Shown here in pieces: positions 7,555 through 15,782 of a stretch of DNA of 36,183 nucleotides. The stretch is from Hadesarchaea archaeon DG-33 (GTDB lineage: Archaea; Hadarchaeota; Hadarchaeia; Hadarchaeales; Hadarchaeaceae). Position numbers and translations under genes: made by a program. The stretch spans positions 1 through 36,183 of the forward strand of contig LQHI01000062.1 of NCBI GenBank assembly GCA_001515185.1. Direction: 5' to 3'. The notes under the pieces are model-generated. The model searched no databases. It had not been told where the DNA came from and saw only the letters and a list, made by a program, of their open reading frames with translations. Each line of letters opens with the position of its first letter. Within the stretch, counting starts at the first letter, position 1.

Positions 7555-8159
7555 TCTGGTTGCTCTGGCTCGACCTCGCTAAAATCCTCCTGGCCGGTGT
7601 CGTGCTTGGCCTCGTAGTCGGTAAGCTCGTTGTGTTGAGGCCCTCCTACCTCGAGCGAATACGTCCACGCTATTGGCTACCCATCGCGCGCCGAATGCGA
7701 AGGCGGGAGTCGATTAGGCTTATCTCAATTGCACTTGCATTTACCGCTGCGGCGCTCGTCGTGGCGACCATAGTGGGGAATCTCCTTTATGGGGCTGGGG
7801 TGGAGCTGTACTCGAGGGATGAGTACCCCTTCACGGCGCTCCAAGAACAGTATCCGTTGCTGTTGCTCGTGATGGTTAACTTGCTGCCGATTTTTGAGGA
7901 GTGGATATTCAGGGGGATTCTACTCGAGGAAGTGGCACGGCGGACTCGCTCGAAATGGATCGGGGTGATGGTCTCGGCCCTCATCTTCGCCGCGTTTCAC
8001 CTCTCAAATCCTGGTACTTATCCCGCGTTCGCGATACCTTTGCTCGGGGCGGGGCTCCTGCTCGGGACCTGTTATCTGGTAAGTGGACTGGCTGGAGCGA
8101 TTATAGCCCACAACGCTTACAATTCAATTTTAGTGGTTCTCTGGGCCATAGGTGTATGA
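7551..8159 (+). CDS. CPBP-family intramembrane metalloprotease (Rce1/Abi-like)
   Basis: Membrane-embedded glutamate-type protease of the family that includes Rce1 and bacteriocin-immunity proteins; substrate unknown. The 202-residue protein has several transmembrane segments. The catalytic motifs are intact: Glu116-Glu117-x3-Arg121 (EEWIFRG), His150 (FAAFH) and His187-x3-Asn191 (HNAYN). The start is GTG at 7551, sharing bases with the stop of the winged-helix gene. It ends four bases from the stop of hypF on the opposite strand. The link to the zinc-ribbon and HTH proteins is by operon only. Confidence 0.85.
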   Translation: MIWLLWLDLAKILLAGVVLGLVVGKLVVLRPSYLERIRPRYWLPIARRMRRRESIRLISIALAFTAAALVVATIVGNLLYGAGVELYSRDEYPFTALQEQYPLLLLVMVNLLPIFEEWIFRGILLEEVARRTRSKWIGVMVSALIFAAFHLSNPGTYPAFAIPLLGAGLLLGTCYLVSGLAGAIIAHNAYNSILVVLWAIGV

Positions 8160-8163
8160 ACTT

Positions 8164-10497
8164 TTATGGCCGCTGTAATGCGATGATTGCCTGCCCGACA
8201 GAGATGCCACCATCACCCGGGGGCAGAAGCTCGTGTTGGACAAATCTCAACCCAGCTTTCTCGACTTCCTCGCGCACAGCTGCGGTGATTGCTCTGTTAT
8301 AGAAAACTCCACCTGACCCTCCAACGACTTCAATCCCCTTAGAGGAAGCTGCGTCGATAGCGACTGAAGCCAACCCCTGAGCGATAGCTCGTTGAGCCGC
8401 AGCCGCGATGTGTCTGCGGGAAACTCGTGCTCGAAGGGCATCGAGTACGTCCACAAGCAACCGAGATGTGTTGACGACCATCATCCCGTCGACCTTTTCG
8501 ATCACGGGTTCTATCCTTGCTTCCTCTGTGTCTCCCTTGTTCGCGGCCGCCTCGAGTTTGATCGCTGGCTCGCCCTCGTATGTCCGTTCGTCGCAAATTC
8601 CGAGCAGGCAGGCGATGGCATCGAGCACCCTACCGCAACTGCTCGTTTGGAACACGTTCAAATCGCGCTCGAGTTGGCGAATGACGATATCTACCTCTCG
8701 CTTCCCGCGTCTGAAGCTACTCGCGCAGAACTCGTCCAGAACCCGCTCAAGCGCCTCACGCCCGAGCTGCTGCCAGAGGATGCCTGCAACCATGCGTGCT
8801 GGAAATATCGCCGCCAAGTCACCCCCCGGCATACGCTGACTCATTAGCCCGCCCACACGTTTGAACGAACTCAAATCGGCCAACATGACTTCGCCACCCC
8901 ATATCGTGCCATCTGGACCATATCCAACACCATCTGCGGCGATGCCGACGAACTCGCTTAGACCACATTCTGCCATCAGGGTTACAAGGTGAGCGTGATG
9001 ATGTTGGACAGAAAAGGTTCTCGCTCCGAGCTTCCTTGCCATCCGCGGTGCAATCCTTGTCGTTGCATAGTTGGGGTGTAAATCGTGGACAACTATGTCA
9101 ACTGAGTCCAAGTTTAACAAGCGCATAAGCCTCTCAACAGCTGATTGCATATATTTGAGGGTTTCCACTTTTGTGGTGTCGCCTATATGTTGACTGGGGA
9201 AGCACCGGTCGCCCGTCAGAACCGAGCAAGTCACATTGAGCTCCGCTCCCACTGCGAGCACTTTTTTATCACTCGTGAAAGTGAGCTTCACGGGCTCCGG
9301 CACGTAACCTCGCGAACGCCTCAAGAATGCTGGCTTCCCATCGACCTCCTTGATCACCGAATCATCACATCGGTTGACGATTAGCCGATCATGAAGTAGG
9401 AAGTAATCGACGCCCCCACGCAGCTTCCTGAAGGCTTCGGTATTATCTATTATCATCGGCAACCCAGCGACATTTGCGCTCGTCATGACGTAGGCCGGGT
9501 CCTTGCCGTAGCTCAGAATGAGGTGATGAATTCCCGAGTAAGGAAGCATCACGCCTACCGAGTCCAAGCCGGGTGCCACGAACTCTGAAAGCATGTAGTC
9601 GTTAGAGCGTTGGAGCACAACTATCGGCCGCCGAAAGGATGTCAGCGACTCAACTTCGGCTTTACCGACCTCTGCAAAAGTTCGGATTGTCCTAATATCT
9701 CTGGACATTACCGCAAATGGTTGCTGAAAGCGGTTGAATGCCCTCCGCATGCGTGTGAGTACCCCATCCTCGGTCGTTTTCGATGCTATGTGAATTCCCC
9801 CTAATCCCTTGATGGCGACCACGCTGCCCCCATCGAGCAGACGCGCTACCTCACGCAGCGGTTCGGACACATCAATGGGATTACCTTCTGCATCGTAGAG
9901 CTTCATCCGGGGGCCGCAGATAGAACAACACGTTGGTTCTGCATGGTATCGTCGGTCGGGTGGGTCTTGATACTCACGAAGGCAATCGGTGCAGAGGGGG
10001 AAAGCCTTCATTGAAGTTCGGGGGCGGTCGTAGGGAAGCTTCTCGATTATAGTGAAGCGAGGACCACAGTTGACGCAGGTGATGAAAGGATAATTATAGC
10101 GCCGGTCGCTTGGGTCGAGCATCTCGTGTAAGCAACCGTCGCAGAGCGCGAGGTCGGGTGGCACTACCGAAGGAAGCCCCAAGCCGGTCGTTTCACTCGG
10201 CACTACCCTAAAAATAGCGAATTCGTTGGTTGGATTCTTCCACGCAACTCGGATGTCATCAATTCGCGCGAGCGGCGGTTGTTCGGGACACAGCGAGTTG
10301 ACAAATTTTTCGATTGCTCTTTTATCACCCTCGACTACCACCTGCACTCCCGCGTCGCCCATGTTTCGGGCGAAGCCGGTGAGCCCGTGGTGAGCAGCAA
10401 GTCGATAGATGAACGGTCTGAATCCTACACCCTGCACTAGGCCAGTAACTGCTATTTCAGCACGGGCGCGCAAATCCCCACCCAATTTTAAACACAT
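8164..10497 (-). CDS. hypF: hydrogenase maturation carbamoyltransferase HypF
   Basis: Makes thiocarbamate on HypE from carbamoyl phosphate, the first step toward the cyanide ligands of the NiFe hydrogenase active site. Domains in order: acylphosphatase (GLVQGVGFRPF with Arg27; Asn45), two zinc fingers (Cys119/122/141/144 and 169/172 with 191/194), a YrdC-like domain (about 205-390) and a Kae1-like domain with VQHHHAHLV. Length of 777 is usual (about 750-780). ATG at 10497 is the longest start, but TTG at 10473 follows GGTGGGGAT and gives the normal family N-terminus (RARAEIAVTG). A TTTTTAAAA at 10508-10517 would also start a transcript after the ATG. The gene may be read through from porB, 24 bases upstream. 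It serves the hydrogenase at 28269-30745. Confidence 0.95.
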   Translation of the reverse strand: MCLKLGGDLRARAEIAVTGLVQGVGFRPFIYRLAAHHGLTGFARNMGDAGVQVVVEGDKRAIEKFVNSLCPEQPPLARIDDIRVAWKNPTNEFAIFRVVPSETTGLGLPSVVPPDLALCDGCLHEMLDPSDRRYNYPFITCVNCGPRFTIIEKLPYDRPRTSMKAFPLCTDCLREYQDPPDRRYHAEPTCCSICGPRMKLYDAEGNPIDVSEPLREVARLLDGGSVVAIKGLGGIHIASKTTEDGVLTRMRRAFNRFQQPFAVMSRDIRTIRTFAEVGKAEVESLTSFRRPIVVLQRSNDYMLSEFVAPGLDSVGVMLPYSGIHHLILSYGKDPAYVMTSANVAGLPMIIDNTEAFRKLRGGVDYFLLHDRLIVNRCDDSVIKEVDGKPAFLRRSRGYVPEPVKLTFTSDKKVLAVGAELNVTCSVLTGDRCFPSQHIGDTTKVETLKYMQSAVERLMRLLNLDSVDIVVHDLHPNYATTRIAPRMARKLGARTFSVQHHHAHLVTLMAECGLSEFVGIAADGVGYGPDGTIWGGEVMLADLSSFKRVGGLMSQRMPGGDLAAIFPARMVAGILWQQLGREALERVLDEFCASSFRRGKREVDIVIRQLERDLNVFQTSSCGRVLDAIACLLGICDERTYEGEPAIKLEAAANKGDTEEARIEPVIEKVDGMMVVNTSRLLVDVLDALRARVSRRHIAAAAQRAIAQGLASVAIDAASSKGIEVVGGSGGVFYNRAITAAVREEVEKAGLRFVQHELLPPGDGGISVGQAIIALQRP

Positions 10498-10521
10498 CAG
10501 GCCTCAGTTTTAAAAACTCGC

Positions 10522-12489
10522 CTAACTGATGCCCAGCCTCTTCCACTCTTCATCTACCGTCCGCTGGATTCCCGCGATTTCCTCATCAGTGAGATGCCTA
10601 AATCTCCTCTGCATTTTCAAGTAATCTGCAACCGGCCTTCGCTTGGGTGGCTTAAAAGTGAGCTTAAACACGCCATTCTCGATCTCATAGAGATTCCACA
10701 TTCCTGTCAACACCGCAAGCTTGGCGATCTCGATCGTCTTGCTGGAATCAATCCTCCATCCTGGACCACACGGGCAATGGACGTGAATATAGGTTGGTCC
10801 TTCAATCGAGGCCGCTTTCTTTACTTTTTTGATGTAATCGAGTGGGTAGCCAACTGAAGCAGTCGCAACGTAAGGAGCACGATGGGCCGCGATTATTGCT
10901 GGCATATCTTTTTTCGGGAGATCCTCGCCTCGCTTCACCTTGCCTACGGGTGTTGTAGTTGTCCATGCGCTGTAGGGCGTTGCTCCACTTCGCTGAATCC
11001 CTGTATTGTGAACCACGATCCCGTCAGCGATAAAGTTGTGTTCACCTTCAACCCTCAAATCCAAAGTGGGTTCTTTCCCAACTAGTTTGATTTTTTCTAT
11101 TTTTTCCATCTCGAAATGTCCATTTTCTATCAAGAAGTTTTGATACTTGTACTGAGATGGATATTTCTTTACATTCCACTTCTTCCTTTTGCTGAAACAT
11201 ATGTACCCAAACGCCGTATCTTTTAGCAATCTTCTGTGCACACATTTTCTACCTTTTTTCCTTTCCTGCCAATGGATCTTCCCCACTCTGTATCCCATGG
11301 TTTGCAAAAGTAATCTCAAACGTTGAAGTAACTCATGGCTTGCAGAGACGTATCTAAAGCTGTTGCCGTTTTTATAACCATCCGAAAGCATGAGCCCTTC
11401 AATGAACGCCTCTTTTTCTTCTTTTGAGAGGGTAAAGATCCAAGGTGGTATTGTTTTATTTTTAGCTCCCGAACCAAAGCCTAAAAAGTGGATAAATCTC
11501 GCAAGATTAACCGAGTTCATATAAATGTACATATCATTGGTTCTCACTCCGTTACCAAAAAGAACATGTTGAAGTTTAACCAAACTTCTCCTTTCATTCG
11601 ATCCTTTAGGCAAGGCAAAGCCGACCTCGCCTCTCCCGGGCCTTACCCATCCATCTCCGACCCATATGCCAAGATATTTCATGAAAGCTGGAGATGAATG
11701 CTTTGGTAAATTAACTTCGTTTAGATGTGTTACTTTGCCTCCCTTTTGTATGGGATTGAATCTAAATTTGAAAGATTTTCCACCATTTAGATTTTTCAGT
11801 ACTACTATCCTATCTCTGACCTTGAGTTCACATAGAGTTTTCCAAACGAGTTTGTTTTTCCTCCCTCTACCGTTCCTTTTCAACACAAGGAAAGGATGGT
11901 TAGGCGTGGCACTTATGGTATGATGCAAGGTTTCAATTTCAAATACTTCCCGTGCTCCGTTGTCGAATATGCCTATGCATCTTTTCAAAACTGGTTGATG
12001 GGTTTTCAAGTCGAATGTATATATCTCGTCACCTTCTTTTACTTCTGTTATTTTCTTGAGACCATCTTTTGTCATTATGAGTGAAGAGGTGCTCAAACAA
12101 TTCATGTAAGCCTCGTTGTCAGTACAAATGTATAGCACATTGTGGTTGCGCTCGACCATCCCAGAAAGAGCTTGAAGCCCGATGTCTACCGTGCCTCCAT
12201 CGCCGCCTATCGCCACGACCTTGATACCACGTTTACCCAAGCTTTTCAAACCAGCTTCAACTCCAGAAGCGACTGCAGCGGCGTTCTCAAAAGCAACATG
12301 TATCCAAGGCACTCGCCAAGCGGTTTCTGGATATGGTGTGGTCACAACCTCCATGCAACCAGTTGGGGCGCAAACGATAGTGTTTTTACCAAGAGCTTTT
12401 AGTGCGTACCTCACCGCAAGGATGCTGCCACATCCTGGGCATGCGCGGTGTCCAGGCGCAAGCAATTCTTCTTCTGAAAATTGTTTCAT
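10522..12489 (-). CDS. porB: pyruvate/2-oxoacid:ferredoxin oxidoreductase beta subunit, interrupted by an intein
   Basis: Beta subunit that holds thiamine pyrophosphate and one [4Fe-4S] cluster. The translated frame has 655 residues, but 131-495 are an intein. The exteins (1-130 and 496-655) join to a 290-residue protein, the normal PorB length. Seen: cluster cysteines HRACPGC (17, 20), PTGC (45) and a C-terminal CPCGPGW; the TPP motif GGDGGTVDIG (95-104); and the rebuilt YMN-TGIQRSG. The start ATG shares bases with the porA stop (12486-12489). The set porG-D-A-B is complete. The substrate (pyruvate rather than another 2-oxoacid) is inferred from length and sequence pattern. Confidence 0.93.
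   Translation of the reverse strand: MKQFSEEELLAPGHRACPGCGSILAVRYALKALGKNTIVCAPTGCMEVVTTPYPETAWRVPWIHVAFENAAAVASGVEAGLKSLGKRGIKVVAIGGDGGTVDIGLQALSGMVERNHNVLYICTDNEAYMNCLSTSSLIMTKDGLKKITEVKEGDEIYTFDLKTHQPVLKRCIGIFDNGAREVFEIETLHHTISATPNHPFLVLKRNGRGRKNKLVWKTLCELKVRDRIVVLKNLNGGKSFKFRFNPIQKGGKVTHLNEVNLPKHSSPAFMKYLGIWVGDGWVRPGRGEVGFALPKGSNERRSLVKLQHVLFGNGVRTNDMYIYMNSVNLARFIHFLGFGSGAKNKTIPPWIFTLSKEEKEAFIEGLMLSDGYKNGNSFRYVSASHELLQRLRLLLQTMGYRVGKIHWQERKKGRKCVHRRLLKDTAFGYICFSKRKKWNVKKYPSQYKYQNFLIENGHFEMEKIEKIKLVGKEPTLDLRVEGEHNFIADGIVVHNTGIQRSGATPYSAWTTTTPVGKVKRGEDLPKKDMPAIIAAHRAPYVATASVGYPLDYIKKVKKAASIEGPTYIHVHCPCGPGWRIDSSKTIEIAKLAVLTGMWNLYEIENGVFKLTFKPPKRRPVADYLKMQRRFRHLTDEEIAGIQRTVDEEWKRLGIS
11005..12099 (-). 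mobile_element. intein with LAGLIDADG-type homing endonuclease in PorB
   Basis: In-frame protein-splicing element of 365 residues. It begins with Cys (CLSTSSLIM, block A), has the block B TxxH motif (SATPNHPFLV), two LAGLIDADG-like helices (YLGIWVGDGW and FIEGLMLSDG), block F (DLRVEGEHNFIADG) and ends GIVVHN before Thr. Cys1, the penultimate His, the terminal Asn and the +1 Thr are all present, so splicing should work. Both endonuclease acidic residues are kept, so it may still be mobile. The DNA is clearly A/T-richer than the exteins. The insertion falls between Asn130 and Thr496, inside the TPP/magnesium-binding segment of PorB; inteins favour such conserved sites. Confidence 0.93.
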
Positions 12490-13670
12490 GGTTTTAACCC
12501 CACCATAGTTTCTCTCAATCCTAGCCAGCGGACAGTTTTTTTGACTTCACCGATTTTTGCTGCTTCCATCGCTGCTTTGGTCGCTTCCCTAATTTGAAGT
12601 GATGAAACATCACGTCCCCCAAGACCACAGATGAAATTCAACAGAAGCGGAGACTTTCTAGAATTTACAAACGTCCCAGAAAGGTCCGAAAAAAGTGCTC
12701 CAGTGGAACCGGGCGAGAAATCTTTTTCGAGCACAGCTATGGCCTTGGCATGGGCAAGCGAGTCCACCAACTCTTTCTCTGGAAAAGGCCTGAATGCTCG
12801 CACCTTCACGAGTCCAACTCGCTCATCGTGGCCGCGGTACTCATCAATCACCTCTTTAACGCTGCCGCTCAACGAACCCATTGTGAGCAAAATTACGTCG
12901 GCATCATCACTTCGATAACACTCTATGAGGTCACTTTTCCTTCCGAATTGTCTACCGAATGCTTGTCCAACTTCAATTATTTTTTCCTTCGATTTGAGTA
13001 CAGCTTCTTGCAACATATATCTGAATTCCTCATAGTACTCTGGTACCCCAACTGCACCCATCGTGATTGGCTTCTCTGGATCGAGGAGATAAGGATACTT
13101 GTAGGGGGGCAGGAATTTATCGACTTCAGCCTGCTCAGGAATCTCCACTGGCTCGGCCGTGTGTGAGAGGATATATCCATCGAAACAGACCATCACTGGA
13201 AGCAAGGACTCTTCAGCGATGCGAAATGCCTGAATCGTCGAGTCGAGAACCTCTTGATTATTCTCGCAATAAAGCTGTATCCAACCGCAATCGCGCACAG
13301 CTACTGAGTCTTGTTGGTCGCACCAAATGCTGAGAGGTGCAGAGAGCGAGCGATTTGCGTTCGCCATGACAATAGGTAGCCGCATACCGGAAGCGACGAA
13401 CAATATCTCGCTCATGAGCATTAGTCCCTGAGAGGAAGTCGCAGTGAATGTCCTCGCCCCTACAGCCGCAGAACCTAAGCAAGCACTTAGTGCACTGTGT
13501 TCTGATTCCACTTTGATGTATTCTGCGTCCAGCTCACCATCAGCCACGAATTCGGCAAGTCTCTCTACGATAATCGTCTGCGGGGTTATTGGGTAAGCTG
13601 AGATGACCTTGACGCGCGCAAGCTTTGCAGCGATGGCAGCGGCTTCGTCGCCAGTGACAAGTTGCTTCAT
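12486..13670 (-). CDS. porA: pyruvate/2-oxoacid:ferredoxin oxidoreductase alpha subunit
   Basis: Alpha subunit carrying the pyrimidine-binding and transketolase C-terminal-like domains of the enzyme that splits pyruvate and CoA to acetyl-CoA, CO2 and reduced ferredoxin. The 394-residue length is typical of four-subunit archaeal enzymes. Recognisable are the N-terminal GDEAAAIAAKLARVKVISAYPITPQT, which lines the active site, the TSSQGLMLMSE segment, and RSLSAPLSIWCDQQDS. The start overlaps the porD stop by four bases and the stop overlaps the porB start by four, so the subunits are coupled. It belongs to the operon porGDAB. Confidence 0.94.
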   Translation of the reverse strand: MKQLVTGDEAAAIAAKLARVKVISAYPITPQTIIVERLAEFVADGELDAEYIKVESEHSALSACLGSAAVGARTFTATSSQGLMLMSEILFVASGMRLPIVMANANRSLSAPLSIWCDQQDSVAVRDCGWIQLYCENNQEVLDSTIQAFRIAEESLLPVMVCFDGYILSHTAEPVEIPEQAEVDKFLPPYKYPYLLDPEKPITMGAVGVPEYYEEFRYMLQEAVLKSKEKIIEVGQAFGRQFGRKSDLIECYRSDDADVILLTMGSLSGSVKEVIDEYRGHDERVGLVKVRAFRPFPEKELVDSLAHAKAIAVLEKDFSPGSTGALFSDLSGTFVNSRKSPLLLNFICGLGGRDVSSLQIREATKAAMEAAKIGEVKKTVRWLGLRETMVGLKP

Positions 13671-13927
13671 TTTTGTCCCTCCTCAACCATCACTATCGCT
13701 TTGACTGGGCACTCATTGGCACAGATACCACAGCCCTTACAATATCGGTAGTCAATAACGACAGGCTTGCCCTTGGTGATTGCTGGTTCAGGACAATAAA
13801 GCCAGCACAGCCCACATCCATTGCATTTTTCAGCATCGACCACTGGTTTGAGACTCCGCCAACTGCCAGTTTCATTTTGCTCACTATTCCCCGGTTTAAG
13901 GATAATCGTGCTAGGGGGCAATTTCAT
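13667..13927 (-). CDS. porD: pyruvate/2-oxoacid:ferredoxin oxidoreductase delta subunit, 2[4Fe-4S] ferredoxin
   Basis: Ferredoxin-like subunit that relays electrons from the PorB cluster to the external ferredoxin. The 86-residue protein has two complete CxxCxxCxxxC sets: Cys35, 38, 41, 45 and Cys63, 66, 69, 73 (ACNGCG-like and CKGCGIC). The N-terminal 30 residues are the usual PorD extension before the cluster domain. One oddity: the first set reads CNGCGLCWLYCPEPA, with aromatic residues, as is common in PorD. It overlaps porG and porA by four bases at each end. Confidence 0.95.
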   Translation of the reverse strand: MKLPPSTIILKPGNSEQNETGSWRSLKPVVDAEKCNGCGLCWLYCPEPAITKGKPVVIDYRYCKGCGICANECPVKAIVMVEEGQK

Positions 13928-14466
13928 GTTATCACCTTTGTTTGTTCATACGCTGCTTTTATCGCGGCAATGTTTTTGTCCGCAAGTTTGCCGGAAAAGC
14001 GCCCTTTGGTCACATTTATGAGCGAGTCCAAGGACACGAGCTTAGTCGCCTTCGCAAAAGCTCCCAGCATAGCCGTGTTTGTTATCGGCACTCCTAGCAT
14101 CTCCTTCGCTATTGAAGTGGCATCGACAAAAGCGGTTTTAGCATGGGAAAATTGCGCATTTTTTTTAGAGTTGAGCACTATTAGTCCATCATGCTTTATG
14201 CCAGAAGCGACGCTCACAACTTCTAGCAGTGAAGGGTCTAGTACCACCACATAGTCAGGTTCGTAAATTTGCGTGCGGATACGAATTGGCCTGCTATCGA
14301 TTCGCGTGAACGCGAGCACAGGCGCCCCCCTCCTCTCGGCGCCGAAAAATGGGAGAGCTTGGCTATATTTACCTTCCGCAAAAGCCGCCTCGGCAAGCAA
14401 CCTAGCCGCGGTCACTGCTCCTTGCCCACCGCGACCATGAAATCTTATCTCTATCATGCCATTCAT
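13924..14466 (-). CDS. porG: pyruvate/2-oxoacid:ferredoxin oxidoreductase gamma subunit
   Basis: Gamma subunit of the four-subunit enzyme, thought to bind coenzyme A. The 180-residue protein starts with the family signature [24 protein letters not shown] and has [17 protein letters not shown], both standard. Length is normal (about 175-185). ATG at 14466 (MNGMIEIRF) has GGAGTGA at 14473-14479 ahead of it; ATG at 14457 is a second candidate. It is the first gene of the operon and has a TATA box near 14501-14512. Its order before D, A and B matches archaeal por loci. Confidence 0.94.
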
Positions 14467-14500
14467 GGAAATTTCACTCCGACTCTATAAGGATTTTTTT

Positions 14501-14512
14501 ACTATAATTTAA
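14501..14512 (-). promoter_or_regulatory. promoter of the porGDAB operon
   Basis: Minus-strand TTAAATTATAGT at 14512-14501, with the transcript start expected near 14480, just ahead of the GGAGTGA ribosome site of porG. The rest of the 208-base gap before the S26e gene shows no tRNA or box C/D pattern. CTTTTAATC near 14630 may serve as a TATA element for the S26e gene on the plus strand. Confidence 0.5.
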
Positions 14513-14674
14513 CACTTTCGCGTAAGGGTCTGTAGGAGCTAGGGAACGCCTGAGTAAATTTCATTCATCGAGCGGTCTGCAAGCCCGAAATGGCAAGGTC
14601 GAGAGAAAGATGGAACAGCCGGCGCGAACTTTTAATCACCCAAAATGGTTATAGCTTGCAATTCTGAATAATGC

Positions 14675-14905
14675 ATGGTTGAGAAAATGGGTAAGAAATG
14701 GGGCCACTATCGTGCGGGAGGACGAAGTCAGCCAGTCTCTTGTGTCTATTGCGGGCGAATGGTGCCTAGAATAAAAGCCGTATCAGTGAGGAAGGGTTTC
14801 AGGGTTGACCCCAGAATTCCCGGTATCGATCGGAGGCGCGTTTTTACTCCCAGCTTCAAAGGTTACGCTTGCATTTCCTGCGCCAAGCACCGCGGCCTAG
14901 TTTAA
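14675..14905 (+). CDS. rps26e: 30S ribosomal protein S26e-like, zinc-binding
   Basis: Small basic protein resembling S26e, a small-subunit protein near the mRNA exit in eukaryotes and some archaea. The 76 residues show two zinc pairs, Cys23/26 (CVYCGRMVPRIKA) and Cys66/69 (CISCAKHRG), with the GRxVPRxKA stretch typical of S26e. It is shorter than the eukaryotic protein (about 100-115). Starts are ATG at 14675 or ATG at 14687 (MGKKWGHYRAGGR). The last 50 bases overlap the GGGPS gene on the other strand, and the second zinc pair is encoded inside that overlap. A generic zinc-ribbon protein is the alternative. Confidence 0.75.
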   Translation: MVEKMGKKWGHYRAGGRSQPVSCVYCGRMVPRIKAVSVRKGFRVDPRIPGIDRRRVFTPSFKGYACISCAKHRGLV

Positions 14906-15635
14906 TTGCTTTAACTATTTCACGAATTTTTGCTACCCTATCTTTTGCGTGCTCAACGATGGTCCCGGTTACAATAATATCTGCACCGGCTTTCACGCGC
15001 TCGCCAGCCGCTTTTGGTGTTTTTATCCCGCCCCCCACGATGAGCGTCGCCTGCGTTGCCTTCCGCACCGCTCGCACCATGTTTGTCGGCACTGGTATAG
15101 GTGCCCCTGAACCAGCCTCGAGGTAGACGAACCTCATTCCCAGATATTGCGCCGTGAGCGCGTATGCCGCGGCCAGCTCAGGTTTGGCGCGAGGGAGTAG
15201 GTCTGCCTTCCCGACCCGCCCGACCGCCTGACCAGGTTCGACCAATAAATATGCCATAGGCAAGGTTTCCAACTTGAATTGCTTGACGAGCGGCGCCCCG
15301 CGCTTTTGTGCACCAGTAATAAAATAGGGGTCACGGGAGTTGAGCATGCTCATGAAAAAGATTGCATCCGCATGCCGGCTTACTCCTGCTTCGCTTGCAG
15401 GAAAAAGGATAACAGGAAGTTTTATGGCTTTTTTTATCTCCACCACAGTTCGGTCGAGGAGACTGCCACCTGCGAGAGTAGAGCCACCAACCATGATGCC
15501 GTCACTTCCCGCAAATGCAGCATCGGAAGCTATTTGCGCAGCGACTCTCGGTACCTGTTTTGCTGGGTCTATAAGCGTTAAGTGAGCCGCGCCATCTCGA
15601 GCTATGGCCCGTTTCAACCGCTCCTCTACCTTCAT
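14856..15635 (-). CDS. (S)-3-O-geranylgeranylglyceryl phosphate synthase
   Basis: Joins geranylgeranyl diphosphate to sn-glycerol-1-phosphate, the first ether-bond step of archaeal lipid synthesis. It is a TIM barrel of 259 residues. Seen: HLTLIDPAKQ near the front, GIMVGGST, LPVILFPASEAGVSRHADAIFFMSMLNSR, a YLEAGSGAP loop and a phosphate-binding IVGGGIKTP followed by GADIIVTGTIVE. The frame stays open further upstream, but the true start is ATG at 15635, coupled to the L40e stop (ATGA). The last dozen codons (GRGAWRRKCKRNL) are a basic tail that runs into the S26e gene and is not part of the usual barrel. Confidence 0.93.
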   Translation of the reverse strand: MKVEERLKRAIARDGAAHLTLIDPAKQVPRVAAQIASDAAFAGSDGIMVGGSTLAGGSLLDRTVVEIKKAIKLPVILFPASEAGVSRHADAIFFMSMLNSRDPYFITGAQKRGAPLVKQFKLETLPMAYLLVEPGQAVGRVGKADLLPRAKPELAAAYALTAQYLGMRFVYLEAGSGAPIPVPTNMVRAVRKATQATLIVGGGIKTPKAAGERVKAGADIIVTGTIVEHAKDRVAKIREIVKAIKLGRGAWRRKCKRNL

Positions 15636-15778
15636 CCTCGTGGCTCCCTCGATTTCGACCTCAGCCCGCCGTAGCCGCACTTCCTGCACTTGGTTGCCTT
15701 CCAAGGGTTGTGGGCGTTGCACCGCATACATATCTTCACGTTAAATAGGCGCCGCTCAGCAGCTTCAAACTTCACCAT
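15632..15778 (-). CDS. rpl40e: 50S ribosomal protein L40e
   Basis: A 48-residue zinc-ribbon ribosomal protein, homologous to the C-terminal part of the eukaryotic ubiquitin-L40 fusion but free-standing in archaea. Cys17, Cys20, Cys31 and Cys34 (ICMRC and CRKCG) form the zinc site, with MVKFEAAERRLFNVK ahead, exactly as in archaeal L40e. The start is ATG at 15778, preceded by a GGAGGGAGATGAT ribosome site; a longer upstream reading is not likely to be translated. It lies four bases after nnrD and overlaps the GGGPS start. Confidence 0.95.
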   Translation of the reverse strand: MVKFEAAERRLFNVKICMRCNAHNPWKATKCRKCGYGGLRSKSREPRG

Positions 15779-15782
15779 AATA

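Noticed and set aside
10522..12489. PorB frame as a fusion of PorB with an unrelated enzyme
   Set aside because: The internal segment has all intein blocks in order and the exteins rejoin to a normal-length PorB.
14467..14674. Box C/D or H/ACA guide RNA in the porG-S26e gap
   Set aside because: Isolated CTGA and GATGA strings occur but not the paired C, D', C', D order.
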